Positions 1 through 9,244 are shown, counted from the stretch's first letter. The stretch: DNA of 47,663 nt from an uncultured Clostridia bacterium (GCA_947588825.1 CANPZU010000019.1:1-47663), one strand, 5' to 3'. Numbers and translations are program-made. Notes: a model not told the origin generated them from the letters alone.

Positions 1-75
1 TTTGAATTGAACCGCCGTATGCCGAACGGCATGTACGGTGGTGTGAGAGGCGCTACTTGTTAGTGCCTACTCGAT
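1..75 (+). mobile_element. Group II intron, 3' end only (domains V and VI)
   Basis: Domain V is a 9-bp stem (11-19 with 34-42, one G-U pair), a 2-nt bulge (32-33), a 4-bp upper stem and a GAAC loop (24-27). Domain VI pairs 45-55 with 61-72 and leaves A69 unpaired. That A would be the branch point, 7 nt from a 3' splice site after T75, as in group II introns. The ribozyme core and any reverse-transcriptase ORF would lie to the left, outside the window. The intron ends about 30 bp beyond the stop codon of the convergent DUF1015 gene. The structure is read directly; the intron class and whether it is full-length cannot be told. Confidence 0.82.
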
Positions 76-104
76 CGGAGTATAGGACCAAATTATTAAT
101 TATT

Positions 105-1301
105 TTATTTGATTCTTCTTGCCTCTATGTAGTATCTCTTGTCCCGTCCCTCGCCCATGGAGAAGGTCTTGCGGGGCAGTGCTCCGTCGTTTTTGACGGC
201 AGCGAAAAGCTCGCTCTTTTTCATGCCCTCGAAAAGAAATCCCACTGTTTTGCATTCCTTTGAGAGCCTTTTTACCGTTTCAAGCTCGTGCACATAATCC
301 ACCTTGATACCGGGACGCTTTTTTAGAAGGGCGTTGATAAAGAGCTGCAAAGTGCCGACAGGCAGTAAGGAGAGCCTTTTCAGAGTTATGTCGCGGCAGC
401 CGTCCTTTGAGAGCATTTTAAACTCGTGGCCGCCGTCACTGTCAAGATCGCCAAAGAAGGATATAAGCTCCTCCTCCATTTCGGCAGCGTCCATGCCGAA
501 CACTGTACGGTAGATAGGCTCGAAGGTGAGCGCCTCGTCATGTATGTTCACTATCTCCGCAAGCGCGTATCTGTTTTTCTCGTTCGGGTGCATAAGATAG
601 CACTCTTTTGCGGCGGCAAGCGAATGGTTGCCGTCCCCGACCGCAAACAGCAAAGGGTCGTCCCCCGCGGCCAGCGCGTCAAGAAGAGAGGAGGAGCGTT
701 CAATTGCTTCCTTTGTCAGCCTGTATCCCGATATATGTCCTCCGCCCATCATTAGATCAAAATCGTATAGCCGGTCAAAGGAGGGCGCGCTTTCCTTTAA
801 AAAGCCCATTACTGAGTTCTCGGGGTCGTCGATCAGCAGCATTATATGAGGTATCTCGAGTGGGGCGTCCTTTCTTATGCTTATTCTGGGAGGCAGTCTG
901 TCCGGGACGGTTTCCTCGGTCGCCCTTATCAGAGTGTGCGAGCCTTTGCGGTAATCGTACTTTTCAAGATCGACGGCGCAGAGCAGACCGTGCCTTATTT
1001 TCCCGTCATGCTGCGTTCTTTCAATGTAGACCATGGAATTATGCAGCTGTGTGAATATGCCATCCTCAAGGTATTTGTACATTGTGCTGTTTATTTTCCG
1101 CACGGCCTTGCTGTTGTCTTTTGAAAGATATATCTCCGGCAGGATGATTTGAAGAGCGGAAGGAGCATTTTTGACATTTGACTCGCAGTCTTGCCAGTAC
1201 TTAAGGTCGCTTGTGAACTGGTCGCAGGCGATCACCGCCCATTTTTCAAGATCCTTTTTCGGGATAAGTATATCGGCGCTTTTAAACGCATTTGTTTTCA
1301 T
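105..1301 (-). CDS. DUF1015 family protein
   Basis: A 398-residue soluble protein of the DUF1015 family. It shows the family's N-terminal stretch (IACDQFTS near residue 25, then SALQIILPEIYL) and the conserved FAVGDGNHSLAAAK motif near residue 220, which in this family looks like a nucleotide- or phosphate-handling site. Length is normal. No biochemical activity is established for the family; it is often found near serine-biosynthesis genes, which is not the case here. The start codon is the first ATG and is followed by a typical N-terminus. It lies downstream of the ABC exporter on the same strand with a 98-bp gap that contains the 12-bp palindrome TTGATATATCAA at 1327-1338, so it may have its own promoter. 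The stop is TAA. Confidence 0.85.
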   Translation of the reverse strand: MKTNAFKSADILIPKKDLEKWAVIACDQFTSDLKYWQDCESNVKNAPSALQIILPEIYLSKDNSKAVRKINSTMYKYLEDGIFTQLHNSMVYIERTQHDGKIRHGLLCAVDLEKYDYRKGSHTLIRATEETVPDRLPPRISIRKDAPLEIPHIMLLIDDPENSVMGFLKESAPSFDRLYDFDLMMGGGHISGYRLTKEAIERSSSLLDALAAGDDPLLFAVGDGNHSLAAAKECYLMHPNEKNRYALAEIVNIHDEALTFEPIYRTVFGMDAAEMEEELISFFGDLDSDGGHEFKMLSKDGCRDITLKRLSLLPVGTLQLFINALLKKRPGIKVDYVHELETVKRLSKECKTVGFLFEGMKKSELFAAVKNDGALPRKTFSMGEGRDKRYYIEARRIK

Positions 1302-1399
1302 TTTTAAAATTGCCCTTTCTTTTCAGTTGATATATCAATTTTGGGTCCGACGGGCGTCAAGTCCTTGAACTTTAGTTGGGTGTTCTCCGTTTTCATATT

Positions 1400-3517
1400 T
1401 TACTTTTGTTCGGAAGGGAAAATACCGGGCCCTGTCATAGGCTCTTTGTCGGGGCGTCCTTCATCTTCGTTGCGGCGTTCCCGCGAAGGCCATGAGCCGC
1501 GCTCCATGCTGCGGTGCTTGTAAGGTTTTGGCATGTGGTTGTTTGCGTCCCCGTCCGTTATATCGGCATTTTCCGGGTCGCATTTGGCGCCATCCTCTGT
1601 ATTTATTATGTATCTGCTTGCCTGAGTGGAAAAGAGCTCATAATATTTGCCGTGTTTATGCATGAGCGTTCGGTGGTCGCCTATTTCGACGATCCTGCCG
1701 TTTTCAAGGACGATTATTTTGTTCGCCGTGGTGGCGCTTGAAAGCCTGTGAGAAATAAAGAGAGTTGTTTTGCCCTTTCTGAGGCTGTCAAATTGGTTGA
1801 ATATTTCCTGCTCCGCCATGGGATCAAGCGAAGCGGTCGGTTCGTCAAGTATCAGAATATCACTGTCACTGTAAAAGGCGCGCGCGATGGAAAGCTTTTG
1901 CCATTGGCCTATAGAAAGCTCTATGCCGTCAGGCTCAAAGTATCTCATAAGAGGCGTTTCGTACTTTCTCGGAAGCGCCTCAATAAAGTCGTTAGCGCTT
2001 GACTGTGTTGCGGCATATTCAATATTTGCCTGTTCGTGCTTCTTTCCGATCTGTCCGAAAGCTATGTTTTCAAAAACCGATACCGCGTACTTCCCAAAAT
2101 CTTGAAATATTATGCCGAACAGCTTGTAAAGTTCGTCCGGGTCATATTCCTTTATGTTGTAACCGTCAAGAAGAATCTCTCCTTCCGTAGGGTCGTAAAG
2201 ACGGGTAAGCAGCTTTATAAGCGTGGTTTTTCCCGCGCCGTTAAGACCGACAAGCACGGCGGTGTCCCCGGCTTCGAGCTTTAAGTTTATATCTGAAAGC
2301 ACCTTTTTTTCTACGCCCGGATACGAAAAGCTCACATGTCTGAATTCTATAGTGTGGCCAATATGGTGAGTGACTTTTCTCGGACAGGGAAGGGATGAAA
2401 CTATATTCTTTTTCTCGTTCATAAACAGTATCATATTGTCGATGAACAGAGTGCCCTCGTATATCGAGGAGACGGTGTTGATAAAGCTTGAAACGCCGTG
2501 TGAAATGGAATTGAGCGCCCCGGTATAAAGTGAGTACGTTCCTATCTCGGCAATGTATCCCAATCGCACGCGGTTGGCTATGTACAAAAACAGCATGCAG
2601 TTTACCGAGGTGGTCACAAGGGATATCGATATGCTCCAGATACCCTCGGCAAGGACCAGCTTTTTTATACCGGCGAAATACTTTGCAAAGACCTCCTTGT
2701 ATCTTGAGATAAAGGTGTCCGAAAGGCCGAAAAGCTTTATTTCCTTTACAAGGTCTTTGTTTACCATCGTGTTTGAATAGTAACTGAGTTGCCTGCGGTC
2801 CTTACTCCTTCTGCGCATGTAGAGAAAATTCTTTCGTCTGAAGCGCATTGTGATTATTGCGGAAGGGGCGGAGAGCAATATGACGACGACAGGCATCCAC
2901 CATGCGACGGCGCACAGTATTATTATATAGGAGACAACGCTGATGATCGTTGACACAACTCCGAATGTGGAGCGCAGCACGTTAATGGGACGTGTGCCAG
3001 CCTCGCGGTTTGCATTTTCAAGCCGTTCGTAAAAATCAGGCATGTCAAAAGAGGCGAGATCAACCTCCCTTGCCTTGTTCATTATTTTGATCTTTATGTG
3101 ATTGGTGACGATCTCACTTGATATATTGGTGATTATTTGATTTATCTGATTTACGAGATTGGTGAAAAACAGGTATGAAAACTGCAAAATCAGAGGGAAA
3201 AGTATATAGCTTATGTCGCATGGTACGCCGGTTTCGGCAAGTAATACGATGACCCGCGCCAGTTTTGTAATGAGATTGGCGGAGATAAGCGAGCCGATGA
3301 CAGGCGTAATGCCGTTGAAAAACGCCATGAATACCATAAGAAGCAGCAGCGAAGGCTTTGCTTCCCATACGAGCTTCACTATATAAAACAGCCTTGAAAA
3401 GAATTTGGCCATGACGTTTTTTAAGTATAAGGGTACTTCTTTTACAGACGTCGGTCTTGGCTCTTTCAGCCTTTCGTTCATATCCTGGTGCATAGGAGGT
3501 CCGAATCCTGGGCCCAT
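1400..3517 (-). CDS. ABC exporter, fused membrane and ATPase domains
   Basis: A 705-residue half-transporter. An N-terminal six-helix exporter domain (about residues 55-350) is followed by an ATP-binding domain with Walker A GLNGAGKTT, the Q-loop FQDFG, signature LSIGQWQ, Walker B ILILDEPTASLDP and the H-loop ISHR. It would work as a dimer in the cytoplasmic membrane; the substrate is unknown. Exporters of this type in Firmicutes often come as adjacent heterodimer pairs, but no partner is seen, so it is a homodimer or its partner is elsewhere. There is a Gly/Pro/Met-rich N-terminal extension before the first helix and a highly charged C-terminal tail of roughly 50 residues. The start has a good AGGAGA site 9 nt upstream and a TTGACA-type promoter at 3544-3573. 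Confidence 0.9.
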   Translation of the reverse strand: MGPGFGPPMHQDMNERLKEPRPTSVKEVPLYLKNVMAKFFSRLFYIVKLVWEAKPSLLLLMVFMAFFNGITPVIGSLISANLITKLARVIVLLAETGVPCDISYILFPLILQFSYLFFTNLVNQINQIITNISSEIVTNHIKIKIMNKAREVDLASFDMPDFYERLENANREAGTRPINVLRSTFGVVSTIISVVSYIIILCAVAWWMPVVVILLSAPSAIITMRFRRKNFLYMRRRSKDRRQLSYYSNTMVNKDLVKEIKLFGLSDTFISRYKEVFAKYFAGIKKLVLAEGIWSISISLVTTSVNCMLFLYIANRVRLGYIAEIGTYSLYTGALNSISHGVSSFINTVSSIYEGTLFIDNMILFMNEKKNIVSSLPCPRKVTHHIGHTIEFRHVSFSYPGVEKKVLSDINLKLEAGDTAVLVGLNGAGKTTLIKLLTRLYDPTEGEILLDGYNIKEYDPDELYKLFGIIFQDFGKYAVSVFENIAFGQIGKKHEQANIEYAATQSSANDFIEALPRKYETPLMRYFEPDGIELSIGQWQKLSIARAFYSDSDILILDEPTASLDPMAEQEIFNQFDSLRKGKTTLFISHRLSSATTANKIIVLENGRIVEIGDHRTLMHKHGKYYELFSTQASRYIINTEDGAKCDPENADITDGDANNHMPKPYKHRSMERGSWPSRERRNEDEGRPDKEPMTGPGIFPSEQK

Positions 3518-3543
3518 ATTGTTTACATCTCCTAAAAAATATA

Positions 3544-3573
3544 TATAAACAGCATAACATAAAAATGTGTCAA
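3544..3573 (-). promoter_or_regulatory. Probable sigma-A promoter of the ABC exporter
   Basis: On the minus strand TTGACA (3573-3568) is followed after 18 bp by TTTATA (3549-3544). The -35 matches consensus and the -10 is weak. It lies about 27 bp upstream of the exporter start codon. Confidence 0.5.
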
Positions 3574-3639
3574 AAACATGAATTTATATAATGTTATATA
3601 AATAAAGTAATATAAAGTAATGAATTTTGCAAAAATCGG

Positions 3640-3668
3640 TTGACAATCAGTTATTATAATGATAAACT
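3640..3668 (+). promoter_or_regulatory. Sigma-A promoter of the first GH76 gene (extended -10)
   Basis: TTGACA (3640-3645), 17-bp spacer, TAAACT (3663-3668) preceded by TG one base upstream, as in extended -10 promoters. Transcription would start near 3675, giving a leader of roughly 100 nt that begins almost directly with the stem-loop at 3683-3733. Confidence 0.6.
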
Positions 3669-3682
3669 AATATATAAGTATA

Positions 3683-3733
3683 AACGGAAGCGGCAAAACT
3701 TCGTATTACGAAAGCTCGCCTGCCGCAGCCGTT
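3683..3733 (+). promoter_or_regulatory. Structured 5' leader RNA before GH76
   Basis: AACGG (3683-3687) pairs with CCGTT (3729-3733). After a 2x2 internal loop, GCGGCA (3690-3695) pairs with TGCCGC (3721-3726), and inside sits a further hairpin TTCGT-ATT-ACGAA. An alternative pairing is possible: CTCGC (3715-3719) with GCGAG (3749-3753), or GCTC (3714-3717) with the GAGC of the ribosome-binding region. The pairings are seen in sequence; a regulatory role is inference. Confidence 0.4.
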
Positions 3734-3771
3734 ATAAAACGCCTGTAAAGCGAGAACGGAGCGAATGACAA

Positions 3772-5064
3772 ATGAAAAAAGCACTTTTGATAAAAATTGC
3801 CGCGGGACTTATGGCGCTTGTCATGCTTGTGCCGAGCGTGATTTCCTGTGCATCAAACAAGGAGGGAACAACTACCACGGTGGATACGGAAAATTTGACG
3901 CCCGAACGGGATACCGCCGCGCTGCTTGCTTCAGATGTGTACGCCTCTGACGGACTTGCGTATGTGCTTGATACCTGCGAAAGGTACTATGTGAAGCGCA
4001 CGGGTATATTAAAACGCGGTCTGAGCAATTCAAACGCCTGCGAAATATGGTATCTTGCGGCGTATATCGAGATGCTCGCCGAGGCGTATAAGCTTTATCC
4101 GGACAACGAGGATGTAAAATCATATTACGTCGATGTTCTTGAAAAATGTCTGCCGGCATATGAAGTGAACAGAGCGACGATAAGAAATCCCGGAAAAACA
4201 TATCCGAATCAGATGTATTATAACGCCGGAAGAGGCTCAAGCGGTGATTTTTACTATGACGACAACGCTTGGATATGCTATCAGTACATAGAAGCGTACG
4301 AGCTTTTGGGAGAGGATAAATACCTTGAAAAGGCCGAAAAGCTGCTCGAATTTCTATGGACCGGCTGGCGTATAAAGGGCGGAGGAATATATTGGGACAA
4401 GACCTTCGGCGGCATTGCCGTATGCGCTTCCTCTCCCGTTACCACATGCTTTTTAAGGACTTATATAATCACGGGAAATCAGGACTATCTCGACAAAGCG
4501 GAGCAAATCTACTCGTGGCTCACGAAAAATGTCAAGGGAAACAACAACCTTTATTACGCCGGAGTGGGCGATCCTTGGCAGCCCTCGTATGACCAGGGTA
4601 CAATGATCTATAACGGCTCGCTCCTTTATAAGATTACAGAAGATGAGAAGTATTATAAAGAGGCGAAGTCCACGGCAAACGCCGTTCTGTCACATTGCTT
4701 TAATGTTACGGGCGGCAGAAACGACCGTAAGGTCAGTCTCAAGACTAATCCGTATTACTGCCCGTGGAGCTTTGCATGGCTCATGAGAGGTATGATAGCT
4801 TATTACGATGTGAGCGAATCCTTAAACGAGGGCTTTATGACTTTCTTTAAGCAGATTATAGATGAAAGGCGCGGAGTGCTTAACAGGAACAAGCAGTACG
4901 ATCCATACCTCGGCACGGGCTGCATGGACTGGCTCGGCAACGGAAGGACATTCTCTTCCGACGATCTTGTTATTATGCCCGCCGGTTATTCTTCGATGCT
5001 TCTGCTTATCGCTTACTTTGACGTCTACCAAAGCCAGGATATTCTTGAAAGTAACGAGACCTGA
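3772..5064 (+). CDS. GH76 family glycoside hydrolase, lipoprotein
   Basis: A 430-residue secreted enzyme of glycoside hydrolase family 76, whose characterised members are mainly endo-alpha-1,6-mannanases. A lipoprotein signal peptide ends at VISC with lipidated Cys26. The (alpha/alpha)6-barrel shows the family's paired acidic residues in YYDDNAW (Asp163/Asp164), then GGGIYWD and the YDQGTMIYNG motif near residue 275. The protein would sit on the outer face of the membrane. It has its own promoter and a structured leader, and it faces the GH31 gene across a terminator. It is similar in design to the GH76 lipoprotein at 34380 but lacks that protein's extra N-terminal domain. Substrate is inferred from family only; GH76 also has activities outside mannan. 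Confidence 0.83.
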   Translation: MKKALLIKIAAGLMALVMLVPSVISCASNKEGTTTTVDTENLTPERDTAALLASDVYASDGLAYVLDTCERYYVKRTGILKRGLSNSNACEIWYLAAYIEMLAEAYKLYPDNEDVKSYYVDVLEKCLPAYEVNRATIRNPGKTYPNQMYYNAGRGSSGDFYYDDNAWICYQYIEAYELLGEDKYLEKAEKLLEFLWTGWRIKGGGIYWDKTFGGIAVCASSPVTTCFLRTYIITGNQDYLDKAEQIYSWLTKNVKGNNNLYYAGVGDPWQPSYDQGTMIYNGSLLYKITEDEKYYKEAKSTANAVLSHCFNVTGGRNDRKVSLKTNPYYCPWSFAWLMRGMIAYYDVSESLNEGFMTFFKQIIDERRGVLNRNKQYDPYLGTGCMDWLGNGRTFSSDDLVIMPAGYSSMLLLIAYFDVYQSQDILESNET

Positions 5065-5137
5065 CGGAAACGGTTTTCAATATACGCCGCAAGGCGCCGC
5101 CGGATAAACTTATTTTGTAATTCAAATTCAGAAGGGA

Positions 5138-5175
5138 AGCGGAGACCTCATTTTTCGAGATCTCCGCTTTTTTAT
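5138..5175 (+). terminator. Rho-independent terminator of GH76
   Basis: AGCGGAGA (5138-5145) pairs with TCTCCGCT (5161-5168), with an inner CTC/GAG pair, followed by a run of T. It lies between two convergent genes; the opposite strand has no comparable T run. Confidence 0.8.
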
Positions 5176-5208
5176 TTGCAATATATAAGTCGAATAACAG
5201 ATTTTTTA

Positions 5209-8200
5209 TCAACTAACGGTTACCGCGGTAAGCGATATGTTTCCGCCGTTTGATTCGCTGGCGTCAAATCTTATTGTCAGGGTATCTCCCTCGTACTTTG
5301 ATATATCGATCGTTACGACTGCCATCTGCGCCACCGAGCCGCCGCTGACGATATTTACGCATTCGAGAGCGTCGTTGTCGGCGTTGTAAAGAGTCATAAG
5401 ATTTGTCGCGTTCCAGGCGCCTGCAAGCAGCTTTATACTGCTGCATCCGGCGGTCGTGACCTTGACCGTAATGCCGGAGGCGTTATAGCCCTCGCGGGTC
5501 TCTTTGGAGACGGTATTTGCGCCGTCGCTCCATTTGACTATCGCCTTATTGTCAAAATGCGCCTGTCCTCCGCCGTCAAAAACCGTATTGATAATATCGG
5601 AGCTTTCGGCCTTTGAGCAGTTTGTGGGGCCGTAGTATTCCCAATAGGTCGTGCCTTCGGCGGTGAGATCAAAGGTGTTTGAGTAGGGAGTTTGTATATC
5701 AACAATGGAATCTGTGACAGGAATGTCGGCGGGAGGCTCTACATCCTCCACATTTCCGTCTGAGGCCGTGATTGCCGAGAAGGTAATGTTGTCGCCGCAA
5801 AGCAGGGAGTATGTGACATACAACTCGCTTTCGGTATCAGAGCTGCACTCTATTGTTACCATGCGGTAATAGTTTGTGTCCATATCGCCGAAGGTAAAGG
5901 TTCTCACATTGCCCGCCCGGTCTCTTATTGTAATCTTAGCGAGCGACCTGTAGCCTCCGAGATAGATTTGATAGTGCGTTTTGTCGGAATTAACCTTAAG
6001 GGCAACTTCAAAAGAGTGATTTGAAACGGGACCGTTTGTTGTGGAACCTATTCCGTGTATTCCCTCGCCGTCCTGCCAGGATATTTTGTAGTTGTCGCTA
6101 AAAGCGTAATTCGAGCCGATGCCGGTCAAATCGCTTATATAGTGATTTTCGGTATTTTTGCGTATCACGGTGTCAACGGCGATGGCGCCGAACACTGCCC
6201 AGTCCTTATTTCCAAGAGAGGTGAGATTGGGGGCGGTATTCGCTTTTGTGAGTGTTTGTACGTCGATATCGAAGTTTGCCGAAGTCTTATCGTAGTTTTC
6301 GTTAATTTTGTCGGCGATTGTGGATTCGAAAGTGAGTACCAGTGTGCTCTTGCTTGTAACGGGAGCGCTGAACGAACACTCGTATATCACGTTATCGCGC
6401 GCGCCGCCTTGGATTGCAAGAGGTTCTGCCTGATCGTCCTTGTTTATTTTCTTGAAGGTCAAGCTCTTGCCGTCAAGGGTTACTGATTTCAGCGCGCCCC
6501 AGTCGCTTCTGCCGTGTATACGCACCGTCCAGCTTCTTTCCGTAAAGGCGAGGCTGCCTTCAAATGTCCCTTGGGCGGGGTTTACTGTCAGTGTGACCGT
6601 GTTGTCGGCGGCGGAACCGTTCATTGTAATTTCGGTTTTGCGGTACTTTCCGTCCTTATAAGCCACGGTTTCGGTATCGTCCTCATAGACTTCCACCGAA
6701 GAATCAAAGCTTGTGCTTGGATAGATGTCGAGCGTTAAGTGGCTCCAATCCTTTTCGCCCGTGTTTGACATGTTATCGGCAAGAGCGAGAACCGTGCCCA
6801 TTCTTATAAATATCGGGGAGGTTTCCAATCTGTGAGTTACAGTGATGGTCGCGGGACCGACAAATGTCTTTCCGGTCCATACATCCATCCATTCGCCTTC
6901 GGGTAAGAAAACGTCGCGGGATACGCCTTCGTTTGTCAGTATGTCTGAATAGATGTGAGCGTAAGAGCCCGAGTCGAAGTATTCGATCTTTATTGTATGT
7001 GTGCTCCCCGCTTCAAGAGGATCGGTGGTAAAGTACTGATCGTAAACGCCCCAGCCGTCGATTACCTTAACATCATCTATCCAAACTCTGATACCGTCGT
7101 CCGCAAAGAAGCGAAGAATGCAGTCGTCCTTGCCGATATGGATCTGACCGGTCCAGCGGACCGAGAAATTATCGACCACGGAAATACCGTCCGGCGAGCC
7201 TTGATCCCAGTTGAAATTTATATTTTCTTCGTATCTTGTGACGGTGGGATCGCCGCTTAGATTTCTGTTTGAGAAATATTCGGCGTAAAGTCCCTTTTGA
7301 TCGTTGCTTGTGAAATATGTATCCTCCGAGACGGAATAGCCCTCGGCAAGAGGAGCGATAAGCAGTGTGTCGCCAAGCAGATATTCGTCGTTTGCGTCTG
7401 CCTCGGCGTACTGAGGATAAAGAATGTCAAGACGTTTGAGCAGAGGAAGACCGGTTTCATAGTTTTCATGCGCGAGCGCATAGTAGAGTGGAAGCAGCCT
7501 GTAGCGCATGTTGACGTACATGTGAGTGACCGCCTCGGCCGTTTCTCCATATATCCACGGCATTCTTGAAAAAGGTTTGGTGCAGTGAACGCGGCAGATC
7601 GGAGACAGCGCTCCGAACTGCATCCAGCGAACGTACATGTCGTTTGATACTTCGGTTCGATGTCCTCCGATATCGGCGCTGACATAGGGGATGCCCAGCT
7701 CCGCGCCTCCGTACACCGCGTTGAATATCTCGTCCTCAAGGTCGCTTACTTCGCAGTCGATGTCGCCCGTCCACTGGATTGAGTAGCGGTGGGCGGAAAG
7801 CTCGGGCGCATACTGGAGCACACCGTTCATTATACCGTCGACGTTAGCCATAATAAGAGCGCGGCGAGCATACTCGTCAATATCGGTTATGCTGTTGTAA
7901 TAGTCCTCGGTTATCCACTGGAAAGCGTACATTCCCGAGGCGTATATAGAGACGTCATTATCAATCGGCTTCAATGCGACGCTCCAGTTACGGTCGTACC
8001 ACCAGTAGTCAAGACCGAGTGAAAGTATAAGCTTTAAGTTTTTGTTTCGGTATTCGACCTCTTTTTCGTCCAGCAAATTGTTTGTTCCGTTTTGCGGCTC
8101 GGGGTGGTCGTTGAATACAATGCTGACGCCCATTTCATGGGCTTTTTCAAGAAAATCCGCCATGTCGGGAAATAGACTTTTGTTTATGTTGTAGCCGACC

Positions 8201-9009
8201 CCGTTCTCGGTGGTGCGCCAGTCGGTGTCGATAACAAGCACGTCGATCGAATAACCCCTGTCAAGGTAGTCCTGTATTTGCTTAAGGGCCGTTGTGGAAT
8301 TATAGGTAAACCATCTTGAATCCCAGTATCCCAGCATTTTTAAAGTGACGAGCTCGGAGGAGCCGGTGAGCTTCACGAAGTCGGACGTGAAGTTTTCATA
8401 ACTGCCCTGAGGCAGGAACACAAAGGTGTCTAACGCGTCGTTTGAAAAGTCCCAGCCGTTGTATTTCTCGTACTCGTCCATCACTGAATAACCGTTTTCG
8501 GCGGGGATTATGCGTGGCGCGTCGGTAAAATACCAACTGTTCAGCTCGTCGGAAGGCGAGGGCATGTAAACGTTGCTGTTTGTATTTGTCTCATAACGCC
8601 AAAGCTCTTTTCCCTGAACGTCGGTTATGTAAATACCGTTCATGTTTTTTGCGTTTTCGGGAATATACACCTTATACGCCGAAGTGGTTATGATCTTATG
8701 ACCTTCCCCGGTCGAGGCGGAGTATTTTACCTCGTCCCAGTTTCTGCGCTTTGTCACAGTATACGAGGGACGGTCCTCAAAGCCTTTGGGGCCTTTGACC
8801 TCGATCCTTATCAGTCTTTCGCTGAGAAGCTGCACACGTATTTCTCCCACTTCGACTGATTCCGGCAGCTTCCCGGGATCGGTTTGAGGAGGGTTTGACT
8901 GTTCATCGCCCGTTGTGGTGCTTTTGTTCTGATCCGTCTTACTTTTACATCCGGTAAACACGCCGAGTATAAAGGTTAAGGCGAGCAGTATAAGAAGGAC
9001 TTTTTTCAT
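5209..9009 (-). CDS. GH31 family glycosidase with inserted PA14 domain, lipoprotein
   Basis: A 1266-residue multidomain surface enzyme. The signal peptide ends at Cys21 (VFTGC lipobox). Then come the GH31 N-terminal beta domain (about 50-215), the TIM barrel with nucleophile Asp339 in WWYDRNW and acid/base Asp416 in QWTGD, and a PA14 domain (about 573-695) inserted before the C-terminal beta domains (about 700-930). The last 300 residues hold two related carbohydrate-binding-like modules (about 940-1105 and 1120-1266). GH31 enzymes are alpha-retaining exo-glycosidases or transglycosylases; the exact sugar cannot be read here. PA14 insertions usually shape substrate access. The start has an AAGGAG site and a TTGACA promoter at 9054-9083. 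It faces the GH76 gene, which fits shared glycan use but is not proof of it. Confidence 0.9.
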   Translation of the reverse strand: MKKVLLILLALTFILGVFTGCKSKTDQNKSTTTGDEQSNPPQTDPGKLPESVEVGEIRVQLLSERLIRIEVKGPKGFEDRPSYTVTKRRNWDEVKYSASTGEGHKIITTSAYKVYIPENAKNMNGIYITDVQGKELWRYETNTNSNVYMPSPSDELNSWYFTDAPRIIPAENGYSVMDEYEKYNGWDFSNDALDTFVFLPQGSYENFTSDFVKLTGSSELVTLKMLGYWDSRWFTYNSTTALKQIQDYLDRGYSIDVLVIDTDWRTTENGVGYNINKSLFPDMADFLEKAHEMGVSIVFNDHPEPQNGTNNLLDEKEVEYRNKNLKLILSLGLDYWWYDRNWSVALKPIDNDVSIYASGMYAFQWITEDYYNSITDIDEYARRALIMANVDGIMNGVLQYAPELSAHRYSIQWTGDIDCEVSDLEDEIFNAVYGGAELGIPYVSADIGGHRTEVSNDMYVRWMQFGALSPICRVHCTKPFSRMPWIYGETAEAVTHMYVNMRYRLLPLYYALAHENYETGLPLLKRLDILYPQYAEADANDEYLLGDTLLIAPLAEGYSVSEDTYFTSNDQKGLYAEYFSNRNLSGDPTVTRYEENINFNWDQGSPDGISVVDNFSVRWTGQIHIGKDDCILRFFADDGIRVWIDDVKVIDGWGVYDQYFTTDPLEAGSTHTIKIEYFDSGSYAHIYSDILTNEGVSRDVFLPEGEWMDVWTGKTFVGPATITVTHRLETSPIFIRMGTVLALADNMSNTGEKDWSHLTLDIYPSTSFDSSVEVYEDDTETVAYKDGKYRKTEITMNGSAADNTVTLTVNPAQGTFEGSLAFTERSWTVRIHGRSDWGALKSVTLDGKSLTFKKINKDDQAEPLAIQGGARDNVIYECSFSAPVTSKSTLVLTFESTIADKINENYDKTSANFDIDVQTLTKANTAPNLTSLGNKDWAVFGAIAVDTVIRKNTENHYISDLTGIGSNYAFSDNYKISWQDGEGIHGIGSTTNGPVSNHSFEVALKVNSDKTHYQIYLGGYRSLAKITIRDRAGNVRTFTFGDMDTNYYRMVTIECSSDTESELYVTYSLLCGDNITFSAITASDGNVEDVEPPADIPVTDSIVDIQTPYSNTFDLTAEGTTYWEYYGPTNCSKAESSDIINTVFDGGGQAHFDNKAIVKWSDGANTVSKETREGYNASGITVKVTTAGCSSIKLLAGAWNATNLMTLYNADNDALECVNIVSGGSVAQMAVVTIDISKYEGDTLTIRFDASESNGGNISLTAVTVS

Positions 9010-9053
9010 AAAACAAAACGACTCCTTAAATATAAGCTTTTAAATGTGTATTA

Positions 9054-9083
9054 AGTATACCATTTTCCCACGTATTTTGTCAA
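9054..9083 (-). promoter_or_regulatory. Sigma-A promoter of GH31
   Basis: On the minus strand TTGACA (9083-9078), 18-bp spacer, TATACT (9059-9054), about 45 bp upstream of the GH31 start codon. Confidence 0.65.
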
Positions 9084-9184
9084 GTACCATTGAAATGTAT
9101 TTTATGTTTACAGTTATATCATAAAAAATAGGGCAAACGGGTAAAAAAGTTTCAATCACGCCTTGAAAAAATCCGATTTTGCGA

Positions 9185-9213
9185 TTGACTTGAAGGGCAA
9201 AGTGTGGTATAAT
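9185..9213 (+). promoter_or_regulatory. Sigma-A promoter of the SCIFF operon
   Basis: TTGACT (9185-9190), 17-bp spacer, TATAAT (9208-9213). The leader is short (about 25 nt) and contains a GGAGG ribosome-binding site at 9232-9236. Confidence 0.75.
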
Positions 9214-9244
9214 AAATGAAATATCACAGCTGGAGGACAGTAAA

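Noticed and set aside
1327-1338. 12-bp palindrome TTGATATATCAA upstream of the DUF1015 gene
   Set aside because: A single A/T-rich palindrome without a second copy or a clear promoter beside it is too weak to call an operator.
3640-3660. TATAAT at 3655-3660 as the -10 element for TTGACA at 3640
   Set aside because: The spacing would be only 9 bp; the extended -10 TGATAAACT at 17 bp fits.
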